A stretch of DNA of 64,000 bases from Bin5 sp965221345 (GTDB lineage: Bacteria > Chloroflexota > Anaerolineae > Caldilineales > Caldilineaceae), in the NCBI GenBank assembly GCA_965221345.1, contig CBDCSD010000002.1, positions 682,001 through 746,000 on the forward strand, in the 5' to 3' direction. The notes below the pieces were generated by a model. The model searched no databases. It was not told the DNA's origin and saw nothing but the letters and a program-made list of their open reading frames with translations. Shown piece by piece: positions 42,915 to 51,232 of this stretch (the first letter of the stretch is position 1; every line of letters begins with the position of its first letter). Made by a program: the position numbers and the translations under genes.

Positions 42915-44291
42915 CTACTCCAGCAGCAGGAACGTGACTGAGGCCCAGGTGGCGCCTTCCACCTCTGTGCCGACCAGCAGCGCCCATTCGCGATCCTCGC
43001 TTAGACCGAGGATGTCGTACCTCTCACCATCCTGAACGTAGCCGACGATCGGCGCTTCCAGAGTCGGCCCGCCGCGCAATCGTAACCGACCGCCCTGGCC
43101 GGTAGCGATGGTAGCGCGGCCCATCTGCACTCTCAACTCTATGTCTCGCAACTCCACCAGCGAGGCCGAAACCCAGACCGGGTCCACGATGTCCGGAAAG
43201 AAGATCGCAACCCACAATTCATCTGAGCTGAAACCGGCAACCGGAAAGGCTTCACCGACATCTACGCCTGCCAGGACCTCGGCGATGGTTTCCGGCTTGC
43301 TTCGCACGCGCAGAGCACGGGTCGTGACGATCGCCAAGTGTCTGGTGACATCGCCTACTTTCAACAGCGGTGCATCGGTCGGCGTTGTCTCCGGCACGGC
43401 CTCAACCACGTCTTCCTTGTCCTCGGAGATGGACATCTCGCCGATCGTTACAGTAAAGGCCGGACTGATTGGCTCGCCGTTCTCCAGCACGGGCATATCC
43501 GGGCCAGGGAACTCGAAGACATTAAACACGCCGCCGTCTCTATGGAGCATGGCATAGAGGGTTTCGGTGGCGGCATTGACATCGATGTCCACAGCCAGAT
43601 CGGTCGTGACGCCGGCGTCCAGGGGCGACTGCCCGATGATCTGTCCGAATGATCCGGCATCATCGACGTGGATGACTATCCAGCCATCCAACTGGGCCAC
43701 AGCTTCCGCAATTGTGACCTGGCCTTTGATCACATCTTGAGCGTGGACAGTGACGCTCTGCTCCAGGTCATCGACCGACATTACTTCATCTTTGGTCTTC
43801 TCCTCGTCGGTGGTCTCGGCGGCCATCCCGCCGTCGTCCGCCTTTTCTTCTTCGGCGGCCGTCTCGCCGCCGTCTGCCACCTCCTCGGCCATTTTTTCGC
43901 TTGCATGCACAAATAAATCGGCGGCATCTCCGGTAAGCGATACATCTTCCGCCCAGATCCAGCCGATTGTCCCTACATCCGGTACCTCCACATGCAGCCA
44001 GCTGCCATCCTCAGTCCGCCCGATCACAGGGATGACATCGCCCTTGAGCAAGCCGGCGATAATCGGCGTTTCTGCATTGGGCGCCTGGCGCACTCGCAGC
44101 GCGTTGACAGCTACCGTTGCCTCTAAGGTCACCATCTCCGGCGCGGTTGGCTCTGAGGCTTCTTCCGCTTCAGGAGGCGCGGCTGGGGTGAGGATCAGTG
44201 TAATATCTCCCTGGAAGGGATAGCAGCTGCTAATCAACAGGGGCAGAATTGCCAATGCCCCTAACAACGAGACGCGAAAGCGATTAGGCAT
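42915..44291 (-). CDS. lipoprotein with bacterial SH3 domains
   Basis: 458 residues from ATG 44291 with GGGAGGA upstream. The signal peptide ends in the lipobox LLISSC, so the protein is anchored outside the cell. A first SH3b domain (about residues 50-115: ALRVRQAPNAETPIIAGLLK, GDVIPVIGRTEDGSWLHVEV, IGWIWAEDVSL) is followed by an acidic linker, a middle domain (GQVTIAEAVAQLDGWIVIHV, possibly CHRD-like), then one or two more SH3b repeats (ALRVRSKPETIAEVLAGVDV, RLRGGPTLEAPIVGYVQDGE). SH3b domains bind cell-wall or other envelope polymers. Function unknown. Confidence 0.85.
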   Translation of the reverse strand: MPNRFRVSLLGALAILPLLISSCYPFQGDITLILTPAAPPEAEEASEPTAPEMVTLEATVAVNALRVRQAPNAETPIIAGLLKGDVIPVIGRTEDGSWLHVEVPDVGTIGWIWAEDVSLTGDAADLFVHASEKMAEEVADGGETAAEEEKADDGGMAAETTDEEKTKDEVMSVDDLEQSVTVHAQDVIKGQVTIAEAVAQLDGWIVIHVDDAGSFGQIIGQSPLDAGVTTDLAVDIDVNAATETLYAMLHRDGGVFNVFEFPGPDMPVLENGEPISPAFTVTIGEMSISEDKEDVVEAVPETTPTDAPLLKVGDVTRHLAIVTTRALRVRSKPETIAEVLAGVDVGEAFPVAGFSSDELWVAIFFPDIVDPVWVSASLVELRDIELRVQMGRATIATGQGGRLRLRGGPTLEAPIVGYVQDGERYDILGLSEDREWALLVGTEVEGATWASVTFLLLE

Positions 44292-45017
44292 AGTTCCTCC
44301 CAAACTGGCGTTTGCCCGCCGCCCACTTCATCGGACGCGGACTTGGGGGCGGGTGATGGGAACAGGCGTATTGTCTACGGCGACAGATCTGTGCAAGCGT
44401 TCAGCATTAGAACCGCGCCCGTTTCAGGCAACGGCGGATTTAACTATTATGGCACGGCAGAAGAATGGCTGTCAAATGATTTTGGCTTATCACTCTGTAC
44501 TCCCTCACTCCCTCTCAGTATATCTCATCCCCATTTTGGGATGCACCTTGCCTTATCTGCTCATCCAGGTGCGTCCCAGATTGGGGATAATTGCGCGGCC
44601 CGATTTCTGCGCACGGTTGGGCACATATCGGACTACAGTCAGGGGGCGTTGCGCGGGCGCGTTTGTCTGAACTGTGATCTGCAGGATGAAGGGATTACCA
44701 GGATTGCATGCGGACGTGCGGTTGGAAGGGCGAAATTTCCTTAACAGTTCAGGAAAAAATATAGGTTTTTCCCTTTATATTGCAAGAAGCGAGCAGAAAT
44801 TGGTTGAAGAGGCGTCTTCTTGATGTTGGACAACGGGGGGGCAGTTCCCGACGGGTGGATCCCAGGGACTGCATTGGGGGAACCCAGCCTGATTACTGCG
44901 CGGGGATGGGCCCGACTGTTCTGCCCGCTCCTGGCGAACAGGTCAAGGGTGACTTCTGCGCAACTGTAAGTATGACAAACCTTCAGTTTGGACCGTGCTC
45001 GTCAAAAAAAATATCAT
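44292..45017. other. long intergenic region with a hairpin element
   Basis: Between the divergent SH3 lipoprotein gene and the sugar operon. The frames open here (for example 44780-45157) lack protein-like composition. The main structure is the inverted repeat at 44529-44586. Otherwise nothing is seen. Confidence 0.4.
44529..44586. repeat. 20-bp inverted repeat with 18-base loop
   Basis: CCCCATTTTGGGATGCACCT (44529-44548) and AGGTGCGTCCCAGATTGGGG (44567-44586) pair at 17 of 20 positions. A related half-element is at 41954-41979. It resembles a small non-autonomous palindromic repeat; it is not followed by a T tract. Confidence 0.65.
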
Positions 45018-45089
45018 TTGACAGACAAAACACAGTTCACTATACTGAACGTAATCCCATCACTTGGCACATTGACAACACACAGTTCA
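45018..45089 (+). promoter_or_regulatory. promoter and operator of the sugar-uptake operon
   Basis: TTGACA (45018-45023) and TATACT (45041-45046) with a 17-base spacer form a near-consensus sigma-70 promoter. The palindrome GTTCA-ctatac-TGAAC (45035-45050) overlaps the -10. The sequence ACACAGTTCA is present in the promoter (45030-45039) and again 50 bases downstream (45080-45089), itself preceded by another TTGACA (45072-45077). The spacing suggests repressor binding to two sites on about the same helix face. No regulator gene is adjacent. Confidence 0.7.
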
Positions 45090-45201
45090 TTTTTTCGCTG
45101 CGGAGATCATTGAAGAGAGGGTTATCTACTTTCGACGACCGTACTAATCACGCCTAGGTGAAGAAATGTGACTGACACGTATCGCAAGTTCAATTCCAGA
45201 C

Positions 45202-45597
45202 GTGAGTTTTCCGGTAGGCGGACGCCGCTTCAGGCTCAGGGAAGGCTATTGCAGACCAAAAGCGGCCGGTATTTCGAGAGAAGGGGGCATCTTCTTCATT
45301 CCAGAGCGATACCTGATCGCCGTTACAGGGATTAAGCCGGGAACCGTCTATCGCGCATTTTTCTTCGGTTTGAGAAAGGAGGAATACGATGCCGGGGCCG
45401 TGGTCCCCGACAGACAGGGGGCGTGGCAACCGCCGAAACCGCTGATTGTGCAGGATGGGGCTCTGGTGATGGAGACGAAAGGCTTCCCACATGAACTGTT
45501 TACGTCGGACCCGACGCGCCCGGAGCGCCCGGAGCTTTGCAGAGGATTCATTTCAGCGACACGCGTAAAGAAAGGAGAGGAGCCATCATGTTTGTGA
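45202..45597 (+). CDS. unrecognised ORF between promoter and solute-binding protein
   Basis: 131 codons from GTG 45202, ending ten bases inside the solute-binding protein gene. The composition is protein-like (GGIFFIPERYLIAVTGIKPG, VPDRQGAWQPPKPLIVQDGA, MVMETKGF-type stretch VMETKGFPHELFTSDP), but no family is known to me and the start has no good ribosome site. It may be translated ahead of the ABC genes, or be a relic in a long leader. Confidence 0.35.
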   Translation: MSFPVGGRRFRLREGYCRPKAAGISREGGIFFIPERYLIAVTGIKPGTVYRAFFFGLRKEEYDAGAVVPDRQGAWQPPKPLIVQDGALVMETKGFPHELFTSDPTRPERPELCRGFISATRVKKGEEPSCL

Positions 45598-47093
45598 AAC
45601 GATTCCCGGTCATTGGCATTCTGCTGGCGCTTGCGCTCATCGCGACGGCGTGCGCCGCCGTCCCGGCCGCAGAAACGGCCCAGGAAGGCACAGCTGGAGC
45701 GGCGATGGATAGCGACGAATCAGGAGCCCTGACAGGCAAGCTCACTGTGAACCCTGGATCCTACTATCCTTCTGAAAGCATGGAGTGGAGCGAAACCAAC
45801 CCCAATCCCCACAACATGATCCTGACCCTGATCGACGAGTATCAGGCGTTGCATCCCGGCGTAGAGATCGAGTTGGTTCAGCCGCCTCCCGGCGATGTCA
45901 GCAGTCGCGAGTACATTGTCACAAACATGACTGCCGGCACGATACCCAACATTGTCTATACGCTGACCCGGGATCAAGTGGAGGAGATCGGGAAGGACTG
46001 GTGGGTCAACCTGGATTCCCATCTGGAGCAGCCGAATCATTACGTCGAGGCGGGCGAGCCAGGCAGCGAACGCTGGTTGGATCTTTTCTACGAGGTGCCA
46101 TTCCAGGCGAACCGCATTTTGGGTTCGCATTACACGCTCAACTACTCAATCGTGACCTCGATGATGTTCTACAACAAGGATATTTTTGAGGAAGTCGGGG
46201 TCGAGGTTCCAACGACCTTAGCGGAGTTGCTGGGAGTATTTCAGGAGTTGGAAGATGCCGGCTACATTCCCTATGGAGGGATAGGTTCCTGGTTCATGTA
46301 TGAGACGCTGGGGCAGTTGGGCGGCAGCGTCATGGCGGAGTTGACACCCCAGGTAAACCCTGACGGAGGTCCGGCCAACTTTGAGGAGGTAGCCTGCGCG
46401 ATCGACACGGGCGTATTCCGGGCCGAAACGCCTGAGTACCGGGAATGGATGCGCCTGATGAAGGAGGTCGCCGCCTATCGCACGCCGGATTGGACCGACA
46501 AAAACGCCAATGCGATCACGAGATGGCTGCAGGGCGATATCGTGGTAGTAGAAGATGGAAGTTGGCGAGTGAAGCAGAACAAACTGAACCCGAACATCGA
46601 ATTTGAGTGGGGGATGTTTTATGCGCCCAAATGTACGGAGGAGAGTTCACCGGTTTGCACCGGGACGCCTGCGCCGCCAATTGGTGGTGCGCCGGGTGGT
46701 TTTGCAATCACGAAGACCGCTGTTGAGGATGGGGTTGTCGATCTTGCGGCCGATTTTCTGAAGTACCTGAGCGCTCCTCAGAACGCCGAGCGTCTGATCA
46801 ACGATCTTGGCAACGTCTTGCCAATCCAGAAAGGGGCAACGCCCGCAGATCCGGACCTGATCTCGATTCTGGAAAATCTCCAGGACCATGAGGGCGAAGC
46901 CGCAATGTGGACCTATTATGACAAGACCAATCTTGAGTCTCGCTTGGAGATCTGGGATATAAAGAACACATATATCCTCGATCTAGTTTCGCTCGACGAC
47001 GCCGTTGCACAGATCGATGAGAACATGACGTTGTACGCGTCCGATTTCATCAGCGACAACGAAGTGGACTGTGCCGCGCTTGGTTTTGAGTAG
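45588..47093 (+). CDS. extracellular sugar-binding lipoprotein of an ABC importer
   Basis: 501 residues from ATG 45588 with AAAGGAGAGG upstream. The signal peptide FPVIGILLALALIATAC ends in the lipobox ATAC, so the protein is membrane-tethered outside. The fold is of solute-binding family 1: LIDEYQALHPGVEIELVQPP, SMMFYNKDIFEEVGVEVPTT, GDIVVVEDGSWRVKQNKLNP and GGAPGGFAITKTAVEDG. The ligand is probably an oligosaccharide. It is the first certain gene of the operon, before two permeases. No ATPase gene is present here, as is common when a shared MsmK-like ATPase serves several importers. Confidence 0.93.
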   Translation: MFVKRFPVIGILLALALIATACAAVPAAETAQEGTAGAAMDSDESGALTGKLTVNPGSYYPSESMEWSETNPNPHNMILTLIDEYQALHPGVEIELVQPPPGDVSSREYIVTNMTAGTIPNIVYTLTRDQVEEIGKDWWVNLDSHLEQPNHYVEAGEPGSERWLDLFYEVPFQANRILGSHYTLNYSIVTSMMFYNKDIFEEVGVEVPTTLAELLGVFQELEDAGYIPYGGIGSWFMYETLGQLGGSVMAELTPQVNPDGGPANFEEVACAIDTGVFRAETPEYREWMRLMKEVAAYRTPDWTDKNANAITRWLQGDIVVVEDGSWRVKQNKLNPNIEFEWGMFYAPKCTEESSPVCTGTPAPPIGGAPGGFAITKTAVEDGVVDLAADFLKYLSAPQNAERLINDLGNVLPIQKGATPADPDLISILENLQDHEGEAAMWTYYDKTNLESRLEIWDIKNTYILDLVSLDDAVAQIDENMTLYASDFISDNEVDCAALGFE

Positions 47094-47109
47094 GTAGTTC
47101 CCACCACGT

Positions 47110-48144
47110 ATGGGACTATTGATATCCTGGTTTGTTGGTCGGTTCAGGGGAGGCGCATCCGACCAACAAACCGGCCAAGCAGCAAAGTTGCCATTGAAGT
47201 CAGGGCAACCTCAGACCACACCGCTCGCCGGCCAGGGGAGGGTCGGGGCAGGGCGCGGCTTGGGGCAACGCGTTCGTCACGCGTTGCCCTTTTACGCTGT
47301 CCTGCTGCCTACCTTGCTTGGTCTGCTTGTCTTTGACTACTACCCCGCGTTTCTTGCCGTCTACCACTCCTTCTTCGAATGGGACATCGGACTGCCTGCC
47401 AAATGGGTCGGTCTGGACAACTTTGTGCGCATGTTTACGCAGGACAGGACCTTTGTGCGCTCGCTGAAAAACGTGGGCATCATAACGGTCTGGATCATGT
47501 TTCAGGCCACGGTGATCCCGCTGATTGTGGCGGAACTGATCTTTGCCGTCAAGAGCATACGTTGGAAGTACTGGTTTCGCATCGGCATGATTTTGCCGGC
47601 CATCATCCCGGGCATCGTGCTCTTTCTGCTATGGCGATTTATCTATGACGGCTCTGTCGGGTTGCTGAATGCGTTTCTGACCGGCATTGGATTGGAAAGC
47701 TGGACGCGGGTCTGGCTTGGCGACCCCCGGATCGCGATCTGGGCGCTCACCTTTTCCGGATTCCCGTGGGTAAACGGTGTGAACACCCTGATCACGCTGG
47801 CCGGGCTGCAGAATATCAACGCGGAGATACTGGAATCGTCGGAGTTGGACGGCGCCAGCAGGCTACAAAGAATCTGGCGTCTGGACATTCCCCTGGTTTT
47901 TGGCCAGATCAAGCTCAATCTCGTGCGTGCCATCATCGCCAGCATCCAAATCTTCGAGGTAGTTTTCGTGATGACCGAAGGCGGGCCGATCAAGTCGACC
48001 ATGGTGCCGGGGCTTTGGCTATACTACAACGCCTTCAACTATCATCGCATGGGATATGCTTCCGCCATCGGTGTATTCATCTTTGTCACGATTCTGATTC
48101 TGACGCTGCTAAGTATGCGGATTTTTCGAGAGGAGCGCGCCTGA
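47110..48144 (+). CDS. sugar ABC transporter permease (MalF/UgpA type)
   Basis: 344 residues with an unusual ~60-residue polar N-terminus before the first helix (ALPFYAVLLPTLLGLLVFDY). Six helices follow; the EAA loop that contacts the ATPase is EILESSELDGASRLQRIWRL, with IPLVFGQIKLN after it. The ATG lies 16 bases after the binding-protein stop with no strong ribosome site, and a start nearer the first helix is possible. It pairs with the next permease. Confidence 0.9.
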   Translation: MGLLISWFVGRFRGGASDQQTGQAAKLPLKSGQPQTTPLAGQGRVGAGRGLGQRVRHALPFYAVLLPTLLGLLVFDYYPAFLAVYHSFFEWDIGLPAKWVGLDNFVRMFTQDRTFVRSLKNVGIITVWIMFQATVIPLIVAELIFAVKSIRWKYWFRIGMILPAIIPGIVLFLLWRFIYDGSVGLLNAFLTGIGLESWTRVWLGDPRIAIWALTFSGFPWVNGVNTLITLAGLQNINAEILESSELDGASRLQRIWRLDIPLVFGQIKLNLVRAIIASIQIFEVVFVMTEGGPIKSTMVPGLWLYYNAFNYHRMGYASAIGVFIFVTILILTLLSMRIFREERA

Positions 48145-48293
48145 GAAATTGTCGAGAGAGATTGGTTATCCGTGTCTTCCTATTTCGGGTGTAACGGCGA
48201 AGTCATTACAGGAGCACGCCGCAATTGAACCACCGCCAAGTGCGCAAGGATGCGGTCAGCGGCGGTCGAACTCCGCTCCAGAGAGGATCTGTT

Positions 48294-49175
48294 GTGAGCA
48301 CAGCCCAGACATCCAGATCAGGACCAGCAGACGCTAGAAGCTGGCTCGGCCTTACCATTTACTGGCGGCGTCAATGGCCGATTCCGGTTATCGTCGTTTT
48401 GCTCTTGCTGATGATAGCGCCGATGCTTCTGGCGCTGTTTATCGCCGGCAAGTCGCGGGCGCAGTTTGACTTCAACCCGTGGGGGCTCACCTTCCCGCTC
48501 TACTATGACCAGACGTTTTCTGCCGCCTGGCGCGTCGTCTCGCAATCGATCCTGAACAGTATCATCGTGAGCACCGTTTCCTGTCTGGGCGTGCTCTTTT
48601 TTGGCTCGTTGTCGGCATATGTGTTTGCGCGCTTTGACTTCCTGGGCAAGGACACGCTGTTTGTATTCATCCTTTCACTGCTTATGATTCCAGCCATCCT
48701 GACGCTGGTGCCGCGCTTTGTGGTGGTACATAAGCTGGGCCTGTTTCAGACGATGTGGGCACTGCTGCTGCCATACATCGCTGCGGGTCAGGTGATGGCA
48801 GTTTTTTTGATGCGCACGTTTTTCAGTTCGATTCCGTCAGAGTATTTCGAGTCGGCGCGTATTGATGGCGCCAGCGAATTCAGGTGCTTCTGGAATATCG
48901 CGCTCCCGCTCTCCACGCATATCGCGGGTGTGGTCGCCATCTTACAGGTTCTGAGTACCTGGAACGATATTTTCTGGCCCTATCTGACCATCGGCACGAA
49001 GAGGGAGCTGTTTACGATTCCGGTTGCGCTGCTGATTTTCAATGATCAACTCGGACAACAGATAGGCACGCAGATGGCGGGTTATATCATTGCGTCGTTG
49101 CCCCTGGTGCTTCTGTTTGCCTTTACCAGCCGCCTGTTTGTCGAGGGTCTGACCGCAGGCGGCCTCAAACTTTAG
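48294..49175 (+). CDS. sugar ABC transporter permease (MalG/UgpE type)
   Basis: 293 residues from GTG 48294, set by GAGAGGA six bases upstream; the frame is open to 48225. Six membrane helices (WPIPVIVVLLLLMIAPMLLA to PLVLLFAFTSRLFVEGL). The EAA loop is EYFESARIDGASEFRCFWNI with ALPLSTHIAGVVAI. The C-terminal RLFVEGLTAGGLKL is the usual end of this family (G-x-K). Confidence 0.93.
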   Translation: MSTAQTSRSGPADARSWLGLTIYWRRQWPIPVIVVLLLLMIAPMLLALFIAGKSRAQFDFNPWGLTFPLYYDQTFSAAWRVVSQSILNSIIVSTVSCLGVLFFGSLSAYVFARFDFLGKDTLFVFILSLLMIPAILTLVPRFVVVHKLGLFQTMWALLLPYIAAGQVMAVFLMRTFFSSIPSEYFESARIDGASEFRCFWNIALPLSTHIAGVVAILQVLSTWNDIFWPYLTIGTKRELFTIPVALLIFNDQLGQQIGTQMAGYIIASLPLVLLFAFTSRLFVEGLTAGGLKL

Positions 49176-49209
49176 CGTTGCGTTTAACCTCACCAACAAG
49201 GACGATACC

Positions 49210-50001
49210 ATGGAAACAGTACGCGATCGGATGTGGCTTTGGGGCCATGAAGCCGGCAGTCATGACACGGGATGGGATATCGGACTCTCCTCGCGCATGA
49301 CGCCGGTGGAGGCTGCGTTCTATATGGACGTGCCCAATATGATCATGGTGCGCTACCATGACAAGCCGGAGATGCCCTTTGACCAATATGCAGTACCCTT
49401 CCGCGGGTTGAAGCAGGTCTTCTGGTCGGTGGTTGGCGGCGCGGGGCGATCATCGGAAGAGGAGCGTAAACACGTGCTGGAGTTGGCGGCGCGTAATCCC
49501 AACATCATAGGCGTCTTCATGGATGACTTCTTCAGACGGCCACAAGGTGAGGGCGACCTGGGCGTCCTGTCCGTAGAGGAACTCCAGTCGCTACGGGATC
49601 AGTTCGAGGTTGGCGGGCGCAGGTTGGAGTTGGGCGTTACGCTCTACACGCATCAGCTCGGGTTGCCTCTGGCGGCCCATCTTGAACTATGCGATTGGGT
49701 CTCCCTGTGGACGTGGGAGGCGCCCGATCTCAAGGATGTGGAAACAAACCTCGCCAGGTGCGAGCAACTCGCGCCCCGCAGCCGCAAGCTGCTCGGCCTG
49801 TACATGTATGATTATGGCCTGCACATCCCCATGCCCCTGGAGGCGATGCAGATGCAGTGCGAAACGGCCTTGCGCTGGCTGCGCGAAGGGCGAATCGAGG
49901 GCATGATCTTTCTGGCGAGCTGCATCTGTGATCTTGAACTGGAGACCGTGGAGTGGGCGCGGGAATGGATTGCCAGAGTGGGTGACGAGGAACTCAACTG
50001 A
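49210..50001 (+). CDS. TIM-barrel-like protein of the sugar operon, family unknown
   Basis: 263 residues. Alternating strands and helices suggest a TIM barrel: DVPNMIMVRYHDKPEMPF, RNPNIIGVFMDDFFRRPQGE, ELGVTLYTHQLGLPLAAHLE, CDWVSLWTWEAPDLKDVETN and SRKLLGLYMYDYGLHIPMPL. The FMDDFF motif, with two Asp, sits where barrel hydrolases place catalytic acids. No signal peptide. I do not recognise the family; a role in breaking down the imported sugar is inferred from position between permease and PhyH genes. Confidence 0.6.
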   Translation: METVRDRMWLWGHEAGSHDTGWDIGLSSRMTPVEAAFYMDVPNMIMVRYHDKPEMPFDQYAVPFRGLKQVFWSVVGGAGRSSEEERKHVLELAARNPNIIGVFMDDFFRRPQGEGDLGVLSVEELQSLRDQFEVGGRRLELGVTLYTHQLGLPLAAHLELCDWVSLWTWEAPDLKDVETNLARCEQLAPRSRKLLGLYMYDYGLHIPMPLEAMQMQCETALRWLREGRIEGMIFLASCICDLELETVEWAREWIARVGDEELN

Positions 50002-50227
50002 CAGCAACCGCTGTGAGCAGTGGCCAACGGGCAGTCACCGATCCGACTTGTGTTCGGGCTCGCCTGTTGCCGCTTTCAGATTTTGGACATTCGGCGACGG
50101 GTGAATCGTCTCAACTCCGCACAGGCGTGATATAGTTACCTCGCTTGGAACGTATACGAAGCAGTTCTGCTCCGGGATGACGCCCTGGGAGAACTGCGCC
50201 ATGCCCAAAACGTCCTCATTGTTGGAT

Positions 50228-50256
50228 GCGCTACCGCTTCGCTATTTGAGCGCGGT
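50228..50256. repeat. short repeat GCGCTACCGCTTCGCTATTT, copy 2
   Basis: Matches 41826-41853 with one base change, here between genes, 30 bases upstream of the PhyH gene. A CAGTGGCCA-type repeat lies at 50016-50036 in the same gap, which otherwise contains nothing. Confidence 0.6.
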
Positions 50257-50288
50257 CTGGGACCGGGTATCTGTTATGGAGGCAGATG

Positions 50289-51194
50289 ATGACAACAGCG
50301 ACTGATTTTCAAGAACACAATACACTGCTCGATGATCCGCAGGCGCTGCGCCGGCAGATGGCGACCAACGGCTTTCTGTTCTTTCGCGGCCTGCTGCCCG
50401 CGGATGAGATCGTGGCGCTTCGGCACAAGATCTTGCAGATCTGCGACAACTACGGCTGGATTGCGCCAGGGACGGAGTTAATGGACGGCATCGCCGACCC
50501 CTCGGCGGACGGAATGGAGCCTTTCTGCGGCGTTGGCGTGCCACCGGCGGCCTATGGTGACGTGCAGCGTCTGGAATCTTTCCATCGCCTCGCGCACAAT
50601 CCGGCGCTGGTCAACATGCTGGGGCAACTATTTGATGAGACCGTGTTGGTGCATGCCCTCAAGATCGGGCGCTTGATGATCCCGGCGAAGGGCAACGCGC
50701 CGACGCCGGCGCACCAGGATCACATCTTCATCCAAGGGACGAAGACGGTCTATACCTGCTGGATGCCGCTGGGCGACTGCCCGCGGGAGTTGGGTGGGTT
50801 AAGCGTGCTGCGCGGTTCGCACAAGATGGGCGTCTTTCCGGTGCGGGCGGCAGAAGGCGCGGGCGGCCGCCATGTCATCTTCGATGAGGATACACCGCAA
50901 GAATGGTTCGAGACCGACTTTCAGATCGGCGACGTGCTGGTATTTCACAGCCTGACCGTTCACAAGTCGATCCCGAATCGGACGAAGAACCAGATTCGGC
51001 TGTCGACAGATTTCCGTTATCAACCGCCCTCATTGCCGATTGAAACGAAATCGATCACGCCCCACTGCAATGTGCTCTCCTGGGAAGAGATTTACGCCGA
51101 CTGGGAGTCCAAGGATTTGCAGTATTACTGGGAGCGGTATGATCTTGACTTCCAGGAGCATGACGCCTCGCTGGTTGAGGTCCAGGAGGGGTAA
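50289..51194 (+). CDS. phytanoyl-CoA dioxygenase (PhyH) family protein, copy 2
   Basis: 301 residues (ATG 50289, or 50286 directly before it), with GGAGGCAG upstream. Iron ligands are in APTPAHQDHIFIQGTK (His-x-Asp) and DVLVFHSLTVHKSIP (distal His); QIRLSTDFRYQ carries the 2-oxoglutarate Arg. It shares the C-terminal YADWESKDLQYYWERYDLDF block with the copy at 23420. Its place in a sugar operon suggests oxidation of a carbohydrate-linked group, for example an O-methyl or lipid-like aglycone. Confidence 0.88.
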   Translation: MTTATDFQEHNTLLDDPQALRRQMATNGFLFFRGLLPADEIVALRHKILQICDNYGWIAPGTELMDGIADPSADGMEPFCGVGVPPAAYGDVQRLESFHRLAHNPALVNMLGQLFDETVLVHALKIGRLMIPAKGNAPTPAHQDHIFIQGTKTVYTCWMPLGDCPRELGGLSVLRGSHKMGVFPVRAAEGAGGRHVIFDEDTPQEWFETDFQIGDVLVFHSLTVHKSIPNRTKNQIRLSTDFRYQPPSLPIETKSITPHCNVLSWEEIYADWESKDLQYYWERYDLDFQEHDASLVEVQEG

Positions 51195-51232
51195 AGGGCT
51201 GATGGCGAGAAGAGAGGAGCAGGAGGAAGTGC

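Noticed and set aside
44780..45157. 125-codon ORF upstream of the sugar promoter
   Set aside because: The near-consensus promoter and operator lie inside it, and the translation has no protein-like pattern.
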